NCBI RefSeq assembly: GCF_047123815.1
Contig: NZ_CP138920.1
Location: 1,240,001-1,304,000 of the forward strand
Direction: 5' to 3'
DNA length: 64,000 nucleotides
DNA from: Maricaulis sp017643475
GTDB taxonomy: Bacteria > Pseudomonadota > Alphaproteobacteria > Caulobacterales > Maricaulaceae
Below the pieces are notes generated by a model. The model was not told where the DNA came from. It saw only the letters and a list, made by a program, of their open reading frames with translations, and did not search any database. Position numbers and translations under genes: made by a program. Shown piece after piece: positions 18,441 through 28,871 of the stretch; positions within the stretch are counted from its first letter, which is position 1, and the number at the start of each line of letters is the position of its first letter.

Positions 18441-19723
18441 TGGCGAGGACGTCCGCCAAAATCCTGCTGGAGACCGCCCGCACCTGGCTGCAGACCCGCC
18501 GGCGCGCATCGCGCCTGGCAACCCGCGAAGTGATCGAACGGCATCGGGAACGACAACTCGGACGTTTCCTGAAAAAGGTCGCGCCGCGAGCAGAGGCCTT
18601 CCGCGACCTGGCCGGCAAGCCGCTGGAGGACTTCCCGCGCATGGACAAGGCCAGGCTGATGGCCGGATTTCATCGTTACAACCGCTTCGGGATCAGGGCC
18701 GAAGATGCCTGGGCCGCAATGGAGCACGGCAACACGCTGCATGGCTGCCATGTCGGCGCCAGCACAGGCACGAGCGGCAATCGCGGCCTCTACCTGGTCG
18801 ACCCGATGGAGCGGGCACGCTGGCTGGGCGTGATGCTGGCCAAGACCGGTATCGATATCCTTCGCACCCGACAGCGTGTCGCCATCCTTCTGCCCACCAA
18901 CAGCCAGCTCTATGAAACTGCCAATGAAAGCGGGCGGCTCCAGCTGGTCTTCTTTGATCTCAATGAGGGGGTTGCCGCTCACGCGGAGGCGCTGTCCAGC
19001 TTCGACCCGACGGTGCTGGTCGCCACACCTCACGTGCTCACCTTGCTGGCCGACATGGATATCGCGCTGAACCCCGAGGTGATCTTTTCCGGCGCAGAGG
19101 TTCTCGACCCCACGGATCGCAGGAAGATCGAAACCCGCTTCCAGCGCACGGTACGCGAAATCTACATGGCGACCGAGGGCCTGTTCGCGGTCGCCTGTGC
19201 CCATGGCCGCCTACACCTCACCGAGGATGTGATGGCGTTCGAATGGGACAGCCAGCCGGACTTACCCGGCCTGCTCGCCCCGGTGATCACGGACTTCTCG
19301 CGCACATCCCAGATGATGGTGCGCTATCAGATGAACGACCTCCTGCGCCTGTCCGAAACACCCTGCGCCTGCGGATCAGCCCTGCAGACGGTCGACGAGA
19401 TTGTCGGGCGGCGTGATGACATCTTCGACCTGCCCGGCACAGTAGCCCGCATCCCGGTCACGCCGGATGTCATCCGCAATGCGATTATTCGCACCAGCCC
19501 GCGCATCGAGGATTTCCGCGTCACCCAGACCGGCGAGGCGGCGATCGCCCTGGCGCTACCCGAAGCGTGTGCGGATTTGACAGGCGATGCGGCACATGCG
19601 CTGAACACATTGTTCGCCAGGCTGGGGGCAAGCGCCGACATCACCGCACAGACCGCCCCGCTGGTCAGCCCGCAGACCCGCAAGCTTCGCCGGGTTGTGC
19701 GCGAATGGCAGGGCCCCAAATGA
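18440..19723 (+). CDS. F390-synthetase-related adenylate-forming enzyme
   Basis: 427 residues, shorter than typical acyl-CoA synthetases and like the PaaK/coenzyme F390-synthetase group. The P-loop-like GASTGTSGNRGLYLV is near residue 115, FSGAEVLDP and the acyl-adenylate motif YMATEGLFAV follow, and an ordered C-terminal segment begins at VGRRDD. The CACGS segment (CACGSALQ) is common in this subfamily. It probably activates a carboxylic acid as adenylate, perhaps for a beta-hydroxy acid or a ligation. Start ATG 18440 is coupled to the upstream stop. F390 itself is not expected in this organism. Confidence 0.8.
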   Translation: MARTSAKILLETARTWLQTRRRASRLATREVIERHRERQLGRFLKKVAPRAEAFRDLAGKPLEDFPRMDKARLMAGFHRYNRFGIRAEDAWAAMEHGNTLHGCHVGASTGTSGNRGLYLVDPMERARWLGVMLAKTGIDILRTRQRVAILLPTNSQLYETANESGRLQLVFFDLNEGVAAHAEALSSFDPTVLVATPHVLTLLADMDIALNPEVIFSGAEVLDPTDRRKIETRFQRTVREIYMATEGLFAVACAHGRLHLTEDVMAFEWDSQPDLPGLLAPVITDFSRTSQMMVRYQMNDLLRLSETPCACGSALQTVDEIVGRRDDIFDLPGTVARIPVTPDVIRNAIIRTSPRIEDFRVTQTGEAAIALALPEACADLTGDAAHALNTLFARLGASADITAQTAPLVSPQTRKLRRVVREWQGPK

Positions 19724-20695
19724 ACCGCTCCGCCTGGTATCCTGTCGCTGCGACACGCGACCTGCGCGCAGGTCCCGCAAAGGCTCAGCTGCTGGGAACG
19801 CCGCTTGTCATCTGGCGAAGCGAAGACGGTTACGGCGCCCTCACCGACATCTGCCCGCACCGGGGCGCGCCGCTGTCGAAAGGGTGTGTGAACAAGGGCG
19901 CGATCGCCTGCCCCTATCATGGATGGCGCTTTGATACTGACGGACAGTGCGTGGCGATGCCGGCCCTGGCGGAAACACCCCCCGCATCCGTGCCCAGGCC
20001 TTTGCGACCGCGGAACATGACGGGCTGGTCTTCGTCCGGATGGAAGGCTCGGGACACGGTTTCACACCGCCCCCTCCGCAACAGGACATCGCGTCCGCCA
20101 CCCGCGCGGATGACATCACCATTCGCGCCTCGCTGGCCGACATGGCGGAGAATATCCTGGATACGACCCATACCTCTGTCGTGCACGCCGGCTATCTGCG
20201 CCAGGCCAACCGGCGGCAACTCGTCCAGCCCGGCGTACGCTGCGGGGCGGACTGGATCGAGGTGGTCTATCCGGAAAGCGCCACGCCCAGCGGCCTTGTC
20301 TCCCGCCTGTTCGGAACGGAGTGTTACGAGATCACCGACCGGTTTCGCGCGCCCGGCATTGCCGAGGTCGAATACCGGCGCAACGGCCGGATCGAATTCG
20401 CCTCGCGCTTTTACCTGTCCCCTGCCAGCGAAAACGAAACCCGGATCTTTTCCAGACTCTCCATTCGCGGCACATCGCTATTGTCCCAGCTGAAAGTCTC
20501 CATAGTCCGGGCCATGCTGCGCCGGGTGGTCTCCGAGGACGAGGACATTCTGGGCTGGTGACCGACAATGCTGAACGCTTTGGGCGTCGCCCCGGTCTCA
20601 TCGCTCCACAGGACTTCCTGCGTGCGGGCATCGACGCCATCCTGCGCGGTGAGACGCCAGCGCGGCCCGACCACATCCCGCCGATCTACGTGTGA
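19720..20695 (+). pseudogene. Rieske [2Fe-2S] ring-hydroxylating-type oxygenase, two frameshifts
   Basis: Reading from ATG 19720 (overlapping the previous stop), the Rieske cluster motif is complete: CPHRGAPLSK and CPYHGWRF. The frame is then lost in the C run at 19978-19983, where one C appears to be missing. The next frame carries the mononuclear iron site NILDTTHTSVVH and an intact catalytic domain to DILGW. There, TGG-TGA at 20556-20561 seems to lack one G, and a third frame gives a sensible C-terminus (VTDNAERFG, then IPPIYV). Repaired, the protein would have about 325 residues, normal for vanillate-demethylase-like oxygenases. As written it cannot be made full length. Confidence 0.8.
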
Positions 20696-20702
20696 GACCG
20701 CT

Positions 20703-21781
20703 ATGTCATTTGCCACGAGCCTGAACTTCACCTCGTCGAATGAAGATGGCCGCACCGAGCTGGCCGCGCTCGACCTGTCACCGGAGGACCGCGTGCTCTG
20801 CCTCACGGCCAGTGGCACCCGGCCGCTTGATCTCCTGTTGGGAGATCCGGCGACATCCTCGCCATCGACATCAACCCGGCCCAGAACCACCTGCTGAGGC
20901 TCAAAATCGCGGCGTTCAAGACCCTGTCCGATGACGAATTATATGCCTATCTGGGGTTTCAGCAGACGCCAGACCGGCTGGCCCTGCATGCCCGGGTCGA
21001 AACCGTATTGTCAGAGGACGCGCGCCGGTTCTGGAGCACGAGAACGGGTCTTGTCCGCAAGGGCGTCTGGAATACCGGGCGCTGGGAACGGGTGCTGCGC
21101 TTCCTGGCGCGCATACTACGCCTGGTCAGGGGCCGACGGCTCGATCAGCTTTTTGCGGCCCGGACGGTCGAGGAGCAACATCAGATCTGGCTGGAGCATT
21201 TCGAGGATGCCTTCTGGAAATCCAGTATTCACCTGCTGTCCAGCCGTTTCTTCTGGACCCATGTCATCGGCGAACCAGGCGGACAATTCCTTCCCGACCG
21301 CACAGAAACCACCCGTCGCCTGACCGCAGCCTTCCACAATGCCAGCAAACATCTCCTCTTCGGCCAGTCCGATTTCGCGACCCTGATCTTTCTGGGCCAG
21401 CACACATCCAGCAGCGCTCTGCCCCTGCACCTGCAGCGCGCCAATCTCGCGCGTGTGCGCGACCGCCTGGATCGGATTGAGATCGCCGATACCGACCTTG
21501 CCGCGCTGGAGCCTGATCAGCACGGAAGCTTTACGGCCTTTTCGCTGTCCGATTTCGGGTCCTACTGTACGCCCCAAGCCTATGCGGCGTGCTGGGACGG
21601 CGTGCTGAAAACCGCCCGACCCGGCGCGCGCTTCTGCGAACGCGTCTTCATGAATCCGCTCGCCCTGCCCGGCCCGTTCGAACACCGAATATCACTGGAC
21701 AAAACCCTGTCAGACCAGTTCTCCAACAGCGACGGCGCAATCATCTATGACATCCGCGCCGGGAGGCTGGAAATCAGCTAG
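20703..21781 (+). pseudogene. BtaA-like (DUF3419) SAM-dependent 3-amino-3-carboxypropyl transferase, one frameshift
   Basis: ATG 20703 lies 7 bases after the Rieske stop. The first frame gives MSFATSLNFTSSNEDGRTE and the SAM-site-like VLCLTASGTRPLDLLLGDP, then fails. The frame that follows continues ILAIDINPAQNHLLRLK and runs to 21781 with FLGQHTSS and FSLSDFGSY. The join needs one base restored in CCGG at 20847-20850. The repaired length is about 359 residues. BtaA moves the aminocarboxypropyl group of SAM onto diacylglycerol in betaine-lipid synthesis. No BtaB methyltransferase is adjacent, so the acceptor may be another lipid. Confidence 0.75.
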
Positions 21782-21823
21782 CCGCGAGACCGTTACAGGT
21801 CAGCTCACAGGAGCAAACACACC

Positions 21824-23872
21824 CTATCCGCTGCCACCCCGGATCCTTACGCGGGCGCGTGTTGTGCGGCCCTGGTCGTCCACCGCCTCGATCTCGTAGA
21901 AGCCGGGACCGCCCGGCACCCAGACAGCATCCCCGGCGGCGTTGCGAGCGACTTCTTCGCCGTCTGCATACCAGCTCACCGACTGGCTGGACTGGGCGGC
22001 CAGCACAAAGCCGCGTCCTGCGCGGTCGGCCCAGACCTCGGCTCCATCCGGTGGAAAGAGGATGTGTGGCGCGACATCGGCGGTGAAGCGTTCCAGTGTG
22101 GGCGGTGTCTCGAGGGCCTCTGGCTCGCGCGTGCGGACAAATGCCGGTGACGGGTCGAACTGTTCAACCAGGTCGAACATGCGAAACAGGACGGGCAAGG
22201 CGGCCTCTCGACCGGTCAGCCCGTTGCGTGCTGCCCCGTCCGCCCGGCCACTCCAGACAATGATCGTGTATCGACCCGATATCCCGGCAGCCCAGGCGTC
22301 GCGGAAACCGTAGGACGTGCCGGTCTTGAAGGCGATGTCCGGCGCCGAACGTGTCAGACTGGCCGGCATGCGCCCGCCGGGATGCGGAGCCCGGCGCAGG
22401 ATGTTGACAATCTCGCCCGCAGACTCGGCGCTCAACACGGAGAACCCGCCCTCGGGCACAGGTGCCGCCTCGCTCCAGCGCAAGGGCTGGGCAACACCCT
22501 CATCGGCCAGAGCGGAATAGAGCACAGCCAGTTCACGCACACTCAGCCCGGCCCCGCCAAGAGCCACCGCCAGCCCGTCATCCTGTCCAGCTGTCCGCCG
22601 CCGCTCGGGCGCGGCACCGGCAAACCCTAAAACCGCACTGAAACGCCGCGCGCCGACACCATCCAGCGTCGCGACAGCGGGCACGTTCAGCGAGTGCTGG
22701 AGCGCCTCGGCAATCGTCACATCGCCGCGGAAGGTCCGGTCGAAATTGTCCGGTCGATAGCCGGCAAAACGTGTGGGCAGGTCAGCGATCCGTGTGTGCG
22801 CAGCCGCCAACCCGTCATCAAAGGCCATGCCGTAGATAAAGGGTTTCAGCGTCGATCCCGGCGAGCGCGCGCGATCTGTCAGATCAATCCAGCCCCCAGG
22901 ACGCGAGCGGGATGCAGACCCCAGCGCCGCACGAACCGCACGGGTCTCGTTCTCGACCACGAGCACCGCCAGCTGGCTGGTGTCATCACCCGTCGGCAAT
23001 TCGTCGATGATCGCTGTTTCCAGGGCGGACTGGAGGGCGAAATCAAGTGTGGAGACAAGATCAACACCGCCATGCGTTCGACCCTGCTCGCGGACCAGGC
23101 TCTCGCTGGCATGCCAGGCCAGGGCCGGAAAGGCCCGGCGTTGTGGCGCCGGGTCAAGCGCGGCATCTCGCGCCGCTTCAACTGAAGCCAGTCCGACCGC
23201 GGCCAGCCGGTCCAGGACCCGCCCCCGGGCAATAACGGCCTGCTCCGGTCGACGGTCCGGGCGTCGGGCTTCCGGTGATTGTGGCAGGGCGATCAGCATG
23301 GCGATCTGCTCGATCGTCAGCACGTCCGGCTCCCGCCCGAAATACGCCCAGCTGGCCGCACGCACACCTTCAAGATTACCGCCATAGGGGGCCAGGGTCA
23401 GATAGGCCTCCAGGATCTCGTCCTTGGACAGGCGCATCTCGATCTGAACGGCGCGGATCATCTGCAGGAATTTGGCGCCCAGAGTGCGTTCCCGCGGCTC
23501 AAGCAGGCGCGCCAGCTGCATGCTCAGCGTCGAGGCCCCGGAGACAATCCGCCCTGCCGCCAGGCTGTCGCGGGACGCACGCAGGACGGCCAGCAGGTCG
23601 ACCCCGGCATGGCTGAAGAAACGCTCATCCTCATAGGCCAGCAGCGCTTCGACAAAATCCGGATCAAGCGTGTCGAGGTCTGCGGGCAGACGCCAGCGCC
23701 CCTCCTCGACCGGAAAGGCGCGCAGGACGATGCCATTGCGGTCCCGCACCACATGCGACACCTCCGCGACCTGTGACAGCGGCGGCGGGAAGATCCGGTC
23801 GAGCACAAACAGGCCCAGCACAAGGCCGAGCACTCCCAGCAGCAAGCGATATCGGCGCCTCAGTGCGGGCAT
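21824..23872 (-). CDS. pbpC: penicillin-binding protein 1C (bifunctional glycosyltransferase/transpeptidase)
   Basis: 682 residues. N-terminal membrane anchor (residues 9-27). The GT51 glycosyltransferase domain has EDERFFSHAGVD near 82 and ASTLSMQLARLL near 114. The transpeptidase has SPGSTLKP (catalytic Ser about 339), SLN about 395 and KTGTS about 517. A C-terminal BiPBP_C beta domain fills the last 90 residues. It acts at the periplasmic face on peptidoglycan. It starts 9 bases after the alpha-2-macroglobulin stop. This pairing is conserved in many proteobacteria and links wall repair to protease defence. Confidence 0.95.
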   Translation of the reverse strand: MPALRRRYRLLLGVLGLVLGLFVLDRIFPPPLSQVAEVSHVVRDRNGIVLRAFPVEEGRWRLPADLDTLDPDFVEALLAYEDERFFSHAGVDLLAVLRASRDSLAAGRIVSGASTLSMQLARLLEPRERTLGAKFLQMIRAVQIEMRLSKDEILEAYLTLAPYGGNLEGVRAASWAYFGREPDVLTIEQIAMLIALPQSPEARRPDRRPEQAVIARGRVLDRLAAVGLASVEAARDAALDPAPQRRAFPALAWHASESLVREQGRTHGGVDLVSTLDFALQSALETAIIDELPTGDDTSQLAVLVVENETRAVRAALGSASRSRPGGWIDLTDRARSPGSTLKPFIYGMAFDDGLAAAHTRIADLPTRFAGYRPDNFDRTFRGDVTIAEALQHSLNVPAVATLDGVGARRFSAVLGFAGAAPERRRTAGQDDGLAVALGGAGLSVRELAVLYSALADEGVAQPLRWSEAAPVPEGGFSVLSAESAGEIVNILRRAPHPGGRMPASLTRSAPDIAFKTGTSYGFRDAWAAGISGRYTIIVWSGRADGAARNGLTGREAALPVLFRMFDLVEQFDPSPAFVRTREPEALETPPTLERFTADVAPHILFPPDGAEVWADRAGRGFVLAAQSSQSVSWYADGEEVARNAAGDAVWVPGGPGFYEIEAVDDQGRTTRARVRIRGGSG

Positions 23873-23881
23873 GGTCCCGTC

Positions 23882-26800
23882 CTAGCCCTCGCGCGGTGCA
23901 ATACTGACCGATCGGGATTCGGACCGGCCGAACACATCGGGACGATACATGTCCTCCATCACCGCGCCCGGGAAGGTGTACGTACCCGGGGTAACGGCTC
24001 GAACGATATAGGCCAGGCGGATCGGGCGGCGCTCCCGCAGATCGATGGCGGCCACAAACCGGTCATCCCGCGCCTCGGCAATCCGCGGTGAATTCAGCTG
24101 GCGAAGCCAGGAATAGGCACCGTTTGCGCCCGCATCGCCAGGATCAACAACCGCCTCGATCTCGAATCCGGCCGGCAGGAGATCAACCACGATCGCCGGG
24201 ATGGTCCGCATTTCGCTGGGAGCCACGATGATGTCGATGATCATGCGGTCACCCTGGGTGATGGCGTCGAGCGCAACCGGCTGGCCATCCATCGTGCTGA
24301 GACGTTTCTGGACAACGACGCCTTGCATCGCGACGGGTGGCGCGCTGACCGGATCACCATGCGCGATCTGGGTCACCCAGACCGGTCCGGAACCAGCATT
24401 GTCGAAGCCGAACTGGGCTTGCAGGTCACCCGCCATCAACTCGAATTCCGACTGCCCCAGATTGGCCGCCAGCTCGCCCGCCGAAATATTGATGGTGACG
24501 GCCTCACCGCCCATTGCCCGCGCGGCGAGCAGCAGGAAGGCCTTCTCCTGGGTCGTCAGACGGCTGGGCTCGGGAAGCTCGGCAGCCACACGTTCCGCCA
24601 GACGTTCGACCCGCTCTGTTTCGCCAGCCTCAGCGGCCAACGCCAGCACACCGGCCAGGTCCCGGCGGGAGGACTGGTACCAGTCACCCGTATTGGCATA
24701 TCCCAGTGCAGATTCTGCGGCATCGAACGCGCTCTGCGAGCGCGCCCGGTCACCGATCAGGTACAGCGCCACGGCCAGCTGGGCCCGTGCCAGCGGGCTG
24801 GCGATCTGTTGCAGGCGTTCATCATGCATGTAGCGAAGACGCGACCGGTCCGCCCGGCCGTCTCGCGCCAGCACATAAAGCGCATAGGCCGCACTGCGGT
24901 CGGTCAGGCGCTGGTCCGTATCCGTCTGGCCACGCCACATGCTGATCGTGCGGTCATAGCCATTGACCCGCCAGAGCTCCTGATTGCCGATATGGACAAG
25001 CGATTGATAGGCCCGCTCCAGCGCAGCATCCGGAACCGTGTATCCCGCCTCCGCAGCACGCGCGAGGAAGTCGACCGCATAAACACCCAGCCAGGGCGTT
25101 GAACCGCGGTCACCGACACGCCATAGCCCGAACGTCCCGTCCGCAGCCTGCCTTGACAACAGGGTGCCGATGGATTCCTGCACGCGTGCCCGCGCCTCGT
25201 TCACCCCGTCCGCGCCAGACAGCTGCGCCAGCTGGTCGGCATAGAGCAGCGGCATGGCCCGGCTGGTGATCTGTTCCGAGCAGCCATAGGGATAGCGGCT
25301 GAGCGAGCGCAGCAGCGCTGCCTCGTCCAGCGGTGTCGGAGAGAAGCTCACACTGAGCACGCCCGTACCTGGCATGAAGCTGCCGAGCGCATCCGCGCTC
25401 ACCGTCCAGCTTTCTCCCGGGCTCAACCGGCCACGGTCAATGCTGGAATAGGGCAACCAGGCCGAACGAACCTCAAGCGGATAGGATCGCTCGACGGCAA
25501 ACCCGTCCGGGCCTGTGACGCTGAGCGAAAGCTCGCCAATACCGGTATCGCTCGCAGCGATCGGATGGCGCGGATCGACGCGCTCGCCGGAGGCCAGCTC
25601 GTAACGCGTCTCGATATCGGCATTCACCGGCAGCTCGGCGCCGATACGGGCCGCGTACTGACCGGCAGCACCTTCGACATTGTCCAGCGTCAGCGTCGTC
25701 ATCGACGAATCGCCCGGCGCCAGGAAGCGCGGCAGGATGAGTTCCGCCGGCACCTGATCCCGTACCGTGAGCGGCTGGGCTGCAGACCCGACGCCATTGC
25801 CAGACCAGGCCACAGCCATCAGTCGCAACTCGCCATTGAAGTCGGGAATGTCCAGCTCGACCGTCGCGCGTCCGTTGCGATCCAGCGGAACCGGTCCGGA
25901 ATAAAGCGCCACCGTGCGCGTCGGCACCACGCTCAGCCCGGCGCCACCGATCTGGTCACCCCCGGAGCGAATGGCAGCAGCAGCCCCCTGGTTGGGGTCG
26001 AGCAGACGGCCATAATCATCCAGAAGATCCACATCCAGCGTGGTTTTGCCGAAATACCATTCCGCCGGATCAGGGGACTGGAAACGGGTCAGCGCCAGAA
26101 TGCCTTCATCAACCGCCGCCACGGTGATCCAGGCGCCATCGCGCACCGGCCCGTCAGCCTCGACCTCGAGCGCCAGCGTCTGGCGCGGCCGGACCAGATC
26201 CGGAGCATTCAGTGCAATCTCGAATGTGCGATCGGAGACATCGACCGGCAGGTGCATCACCCCGACAGCACGGCGAGGTCTCGGCTCGGCGACCGGATCG
26301 CGTGGGGTCAGGACGGACACCATGACGTAGGCGCCAGCCCCCCAGTCCTCATCGACACGCAGCGAAATCTCGGCGCCTTCTTCCGGTACGGTAATCGCCC
26401 GGGTTTCCAGGACCCGGTCCGTCGCGATGACAATCTCGGCTTCACCGGCATAGGGCGGCAGGATATTGATCACGGCTTCGCCGCCAACAGCCAGCGCTTC
26501 ATCCGGTCCGGCCAGGCGCACCCGGTCCGGCGCCTGGTTGCCCGAGGATGCCCGCGCACCCCAGCCAACCCAGAAACCCGTCGATGAGGTCACGCCCGTC
26601 GTGTCATGCGTCAGCACAAGCTGGTAATCGCCCCAATCCATTGGCGGCAATTGCAACTCGGTCGGGGCGTCATTCGCCAGACCGGCCACACCTTCCTCAA
26701 CCAGGACAACATTGCGCGACCGGCGCCATTGCCAGCGGCCACCAGAGGTGCGGTACCAGTCATATTCCCAGTCGATACGCAGCAATTGCCAGCTTGCGCT

Positions 26801-28750
26801 GCCGGCCTCAAGCTGGCCCTGCGCATCCAGGGCGACAAGGTTGAAACCGATTGCCTGCTGGCGCCGCGCCCGTCCCTCGAACTGGGGTTCAACACCCAAA
26901 TAGACCGGTTGCGGGCGATAGGGCAGACGAACATCATCCGCTACCGCGCGGCCTCCGGGTTCGATGGCACTGATCACCGCGCGAATGCGCAAGGGCACTG
27001 AGGCATCAAGACCGGAATTGGCAGGCGTGACCACGATATTTGCCCGCCCTGCGCCGTCAGCCACCGTATCCGGCAGGTCCCGGCTGATTTCGCGGAAAGC
27101 CTGGTCATGGCGCCCGAAACGAAAGCCCGAATAGTCCGGGAAGGGATTGGGGTCGGTCTCTACCCGGATCCGGCTCTCCACTGTCAGCCCGGCACCGGGC
27201 GCACCATAGAGAAAGCGCACATCCGCCGAGACATCCCGCGTCTCGCCGGCCAGCACCGGCGTCTCGCTGTCTGCCTCCAGATCCAGCGCGATGCGCTGTG
27301 GAACAAAATCCTCGACCGAGAAACGCGTCTGCGCGACACGGCCATGCCCGTCCAGCTCGGCGTCGATCCGCCACTGGCCGCGCGCAGCTTGCGCGGGAAG
27401 ATCGAACTCCCAGAATACCGCCCCGGCGGCCTCGGCCGTCTCGAACCGACGGCGATCGGCCTCCAGACCGTTCGGGCCATAGAGGATCAGCGTGCCGGGA
27501 CGGTCCGTCACCGCCCGCGCCTCGACATCCCGGAAAAGCGCATTGGCATAAACATGCTCGCCCGGCCGATAGATGCCGCGGTCAAGATACAGATAGCCGT
27601 CCGCGCCATCGGGACGCTGACGCCCGCCGACGTCCTGACCGGACAGGTCAACCGGGGCCCTTTGCAGGTCCAGCACGGCAAAATCATTATCCGGGCCATA
27701 AGCGGTCAGCAGACGCGGAGCCATGACCCCGTCGCCACGTGTCAACGGCGCATCAAACCGGGCGCGACCGCCCTGGTCGGTTGTCGCGCTTGCCAGGATC
27801 TCATTGTTGCGGGCGACCAGCTCGACCTCGACGCCCGGCACCGGCCGCGCGGTCTGCAGGGAGCGTACGACATAGTCGATCCCGCCCTCACCGCGATAGG
27901 CGGTCAGCGCCAGGTCCGTAATCACCAGCCAGCGACGTGCCCGCGCCGGATTGCGATAACTGCCTTCCTGTTCGGCCGCGTCATCGACCTCGATGAAATA
28001 GGCACCCGGCTGCAGCGTTCCGATGGCATCGGCGATCGGGAAAACCGTGGTAACCGGCGTGTTGAGCGCACCGGCCGTATCCATCTCCCCATCCCAGATC
28101 CGCTCGGCCACAGAGAACGGATCCTCATCACCGCCAAGCCAGCTATATTCGCCCTCGGCCGCATTGAAGCCGGAAGAAATGGACCGGAAGGCCAGGGCGC
28201 GATCGGTGATCCGCCACAGGCGAATGCTGACCGCTTCGACATTGACCGTCTCGATCGCCAACCCGTCCGCATCCAACCGCGGCAGGATCACCCCATCCCC
28301 GGCAATGCCGACATAGGCCGGTCGATCGCCAAAATCGATCTCGATGGTCTCGTCCTGGCGCAGGGCCAGGCCATCCGCGGCCGGGAACCCGGCCCGCAGG
28401 GTCAGCTGCATGCTCTCGCCAAAACTCATCCCGCCCAGACAGAGAGTCTGTCCCTCGGCAGAAACAGCCAGGCTCTCACCGCTCTCCAGCGCGATATAGG
28501 ATTGGTAATCGGCGGCCGGGTCGAGCGGGTGGGTAAAGCCGAGACAGATGCCGGGCGCATCAGCGCTGAAATCGACGCGATATCGCAGGAAGGCAAACTG
28601 GCTGGCCTGTTCAGGCGCCGCACGCGGTGCATCTGCAGGCCGGGTCTCGAACTCCGGCCCGGGGGCCGTCTCCACATCACTGGCCGGAGAACACGCAGCT
28701 AGCAGACCTGCCGCCAGTCCCATCACGGTAAAAACACGCCAGAATGCCAT
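23882..28750 (-). CDS. yfhM: bacterial alpha-2-macroglobulin lipoprotein
   Basis: About 1622 residues from the ATG at 28750, chosen because it starts a lipoprotein signal (lipobox LLAAC) and has AGGGG upstream; the frame stays open further 5'. The arrangement is typical: N-terminal MG domains, bait region in the middle, the thioester motif YGCSEQ near residue 1157, then the helical thioester domain and a C-terminal receptor-like domain. The protein traps foreign proteases in the periplasm by thioester attachment. The Cys-Glu-Gln is intact, as in the ECAM/YfhM type. Operon with pbpC. Confidence 0.94.
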   Translation of the reverse strand: MAFWRVFTVMGLAAGLLAACSPASDVETAPGPEFETRPADAPRAAPEQASQFAFLRYRVDFSADAPGICLGFTHPLDPAADYQSYIALESGESLAVSAEGQTLCLGGMSFGESMQLTLRAGFPAADGLALRQDETIEIDFGDRPAYVGIAGDGVILPRLDADGLAIETVNVEAVSIRLWRITDRALAFRSISSGFNAAEGEYSWLGGDEDPFSVAERIWDGEMDTAGALNTPVTTVFPIADAIGTLQPGAYFIEVDDAAEQEGSYRNPARARRWLVITDLALTAYRGEGGIDYVVRSLQTARPVPGVEVELVARNNEILASATTDQGGRARFDAPLTRGDGVMAPRLLTAYGPDNDFAVLDLQRAPVDLSGQDVGGRQRPDGADGYLYLDRGIYRPGEHVYANALFRDVEARAVTDRPGTLILYGPNGLEADRRRFETAEAAGAVFWEFDLPAQAARGQWRIDAELDGHGRVAQTRFSVEDFVPQRIALDLEADSETPVLAGETRDVSADVRFLYGAPGAGLTVESRIRVETDPNPFPDYSGFRFGRHDQAFREISRDLPDTVADGAGRANIVVTPANSGLDASVPLRIRAVISAIEPGGRAVADDVRLPYRPQPVYLGVEPQFEGRARRQQAIGFNLVALDAQGQLEAGSASWQLLRIDWEYDWYRTSGGRWQWRRSRNVVLVEEGVAGLANDAPTELQLPPMDWGDYQLVLTHDTTGVTSSTGFWVGWGARASSGNQAPDRVRLAGPDEALAVGGEAVINILPPYAGEAEIVIATDRVLETRAITVPEEGAEISLRVDEDWGAGAYVMVSVLTPRDPVAEPRPRRAVGVMHLPVDVSDRTFEIALNAPDLVRPRQTLALEVEADGPVRDGAWITVAAVDEGILALTRFQSPDPAEWYFGKTTLDVDLLDDYGRLLDPNQGAAAAIRSGGDQIGGAGLSVVPTRTVALYSGPVPLDRNGRATVELDIPDFNGELRLMAVAWSGNGVGSAAQPLTVRDQVPAELILPRFLAPGDSSMTTLTLDNVEGAAGQYAARIGAELPVNADIETRYELASGERVDPRHPIAASDTGIGELSLSVTGPDGFAVERSYPLEVRSAWLPYSSIDRGRLSPGESWTVSADALGSFMPGTGVLSVSFSPTPLDEAALLRSLSRYPYGCSEQITSRAMPLLYADQLAQLSGADGVNEARARVQESIGTLLSRQAADGTFGLWRVGDRGSTPWLGVYAVDFLARAAEAGYTVPDAALERAYQSLVHIGNQELWRVNGYDRTISMWRGQTDTDQRLTDRSAAYALYVLARDGRADRSRLRYMHDERLQQIASPLARAQLAVALYLIGDRARSQSAFDAAESALGYANTGDWYQSSRRDLAGVLALAAEAGETERVERLAERVAAELPEPSRLTTQEKAFLLLAARAMGGEAVTINISAGELAANLGQSEFELMAGDLQAQFGFDNAGSGPVWVTQIAHGDPVSAPPVAMQGVVVQKRLSTMDGQPVALDAITQGDRMIIDIIVAPSEMRTIPAIVVDLLPAGFEIEAVVDPGDAGANGAYSWLRQLNSPRIAEARDDRFVAAIDLRERRPIRLAYIVRAVTPGTYTFPGAVMEDMYRPDVFGRSESRSVSIAPREG

Positions 28751-28871
28751 GGAAAACCCCTGTCTCTTTCCCCTGTCCCGGGAGCACAATACGGCGCTTG
28801 CAACCGAAATACAGCTCTCAGGGAATAAAAAGACGCGCGATCACCCAAACGTCGCGCCTGAAGGCACAGGG

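Noticed and set aside
27107..28702. Plus-strand open frame of 531 codons opposite the alpha-2-macroglobulin gene
   Set aside because: Arg- and Gly-rich low-sense translation, antisense to a recognisable lipoprotein.
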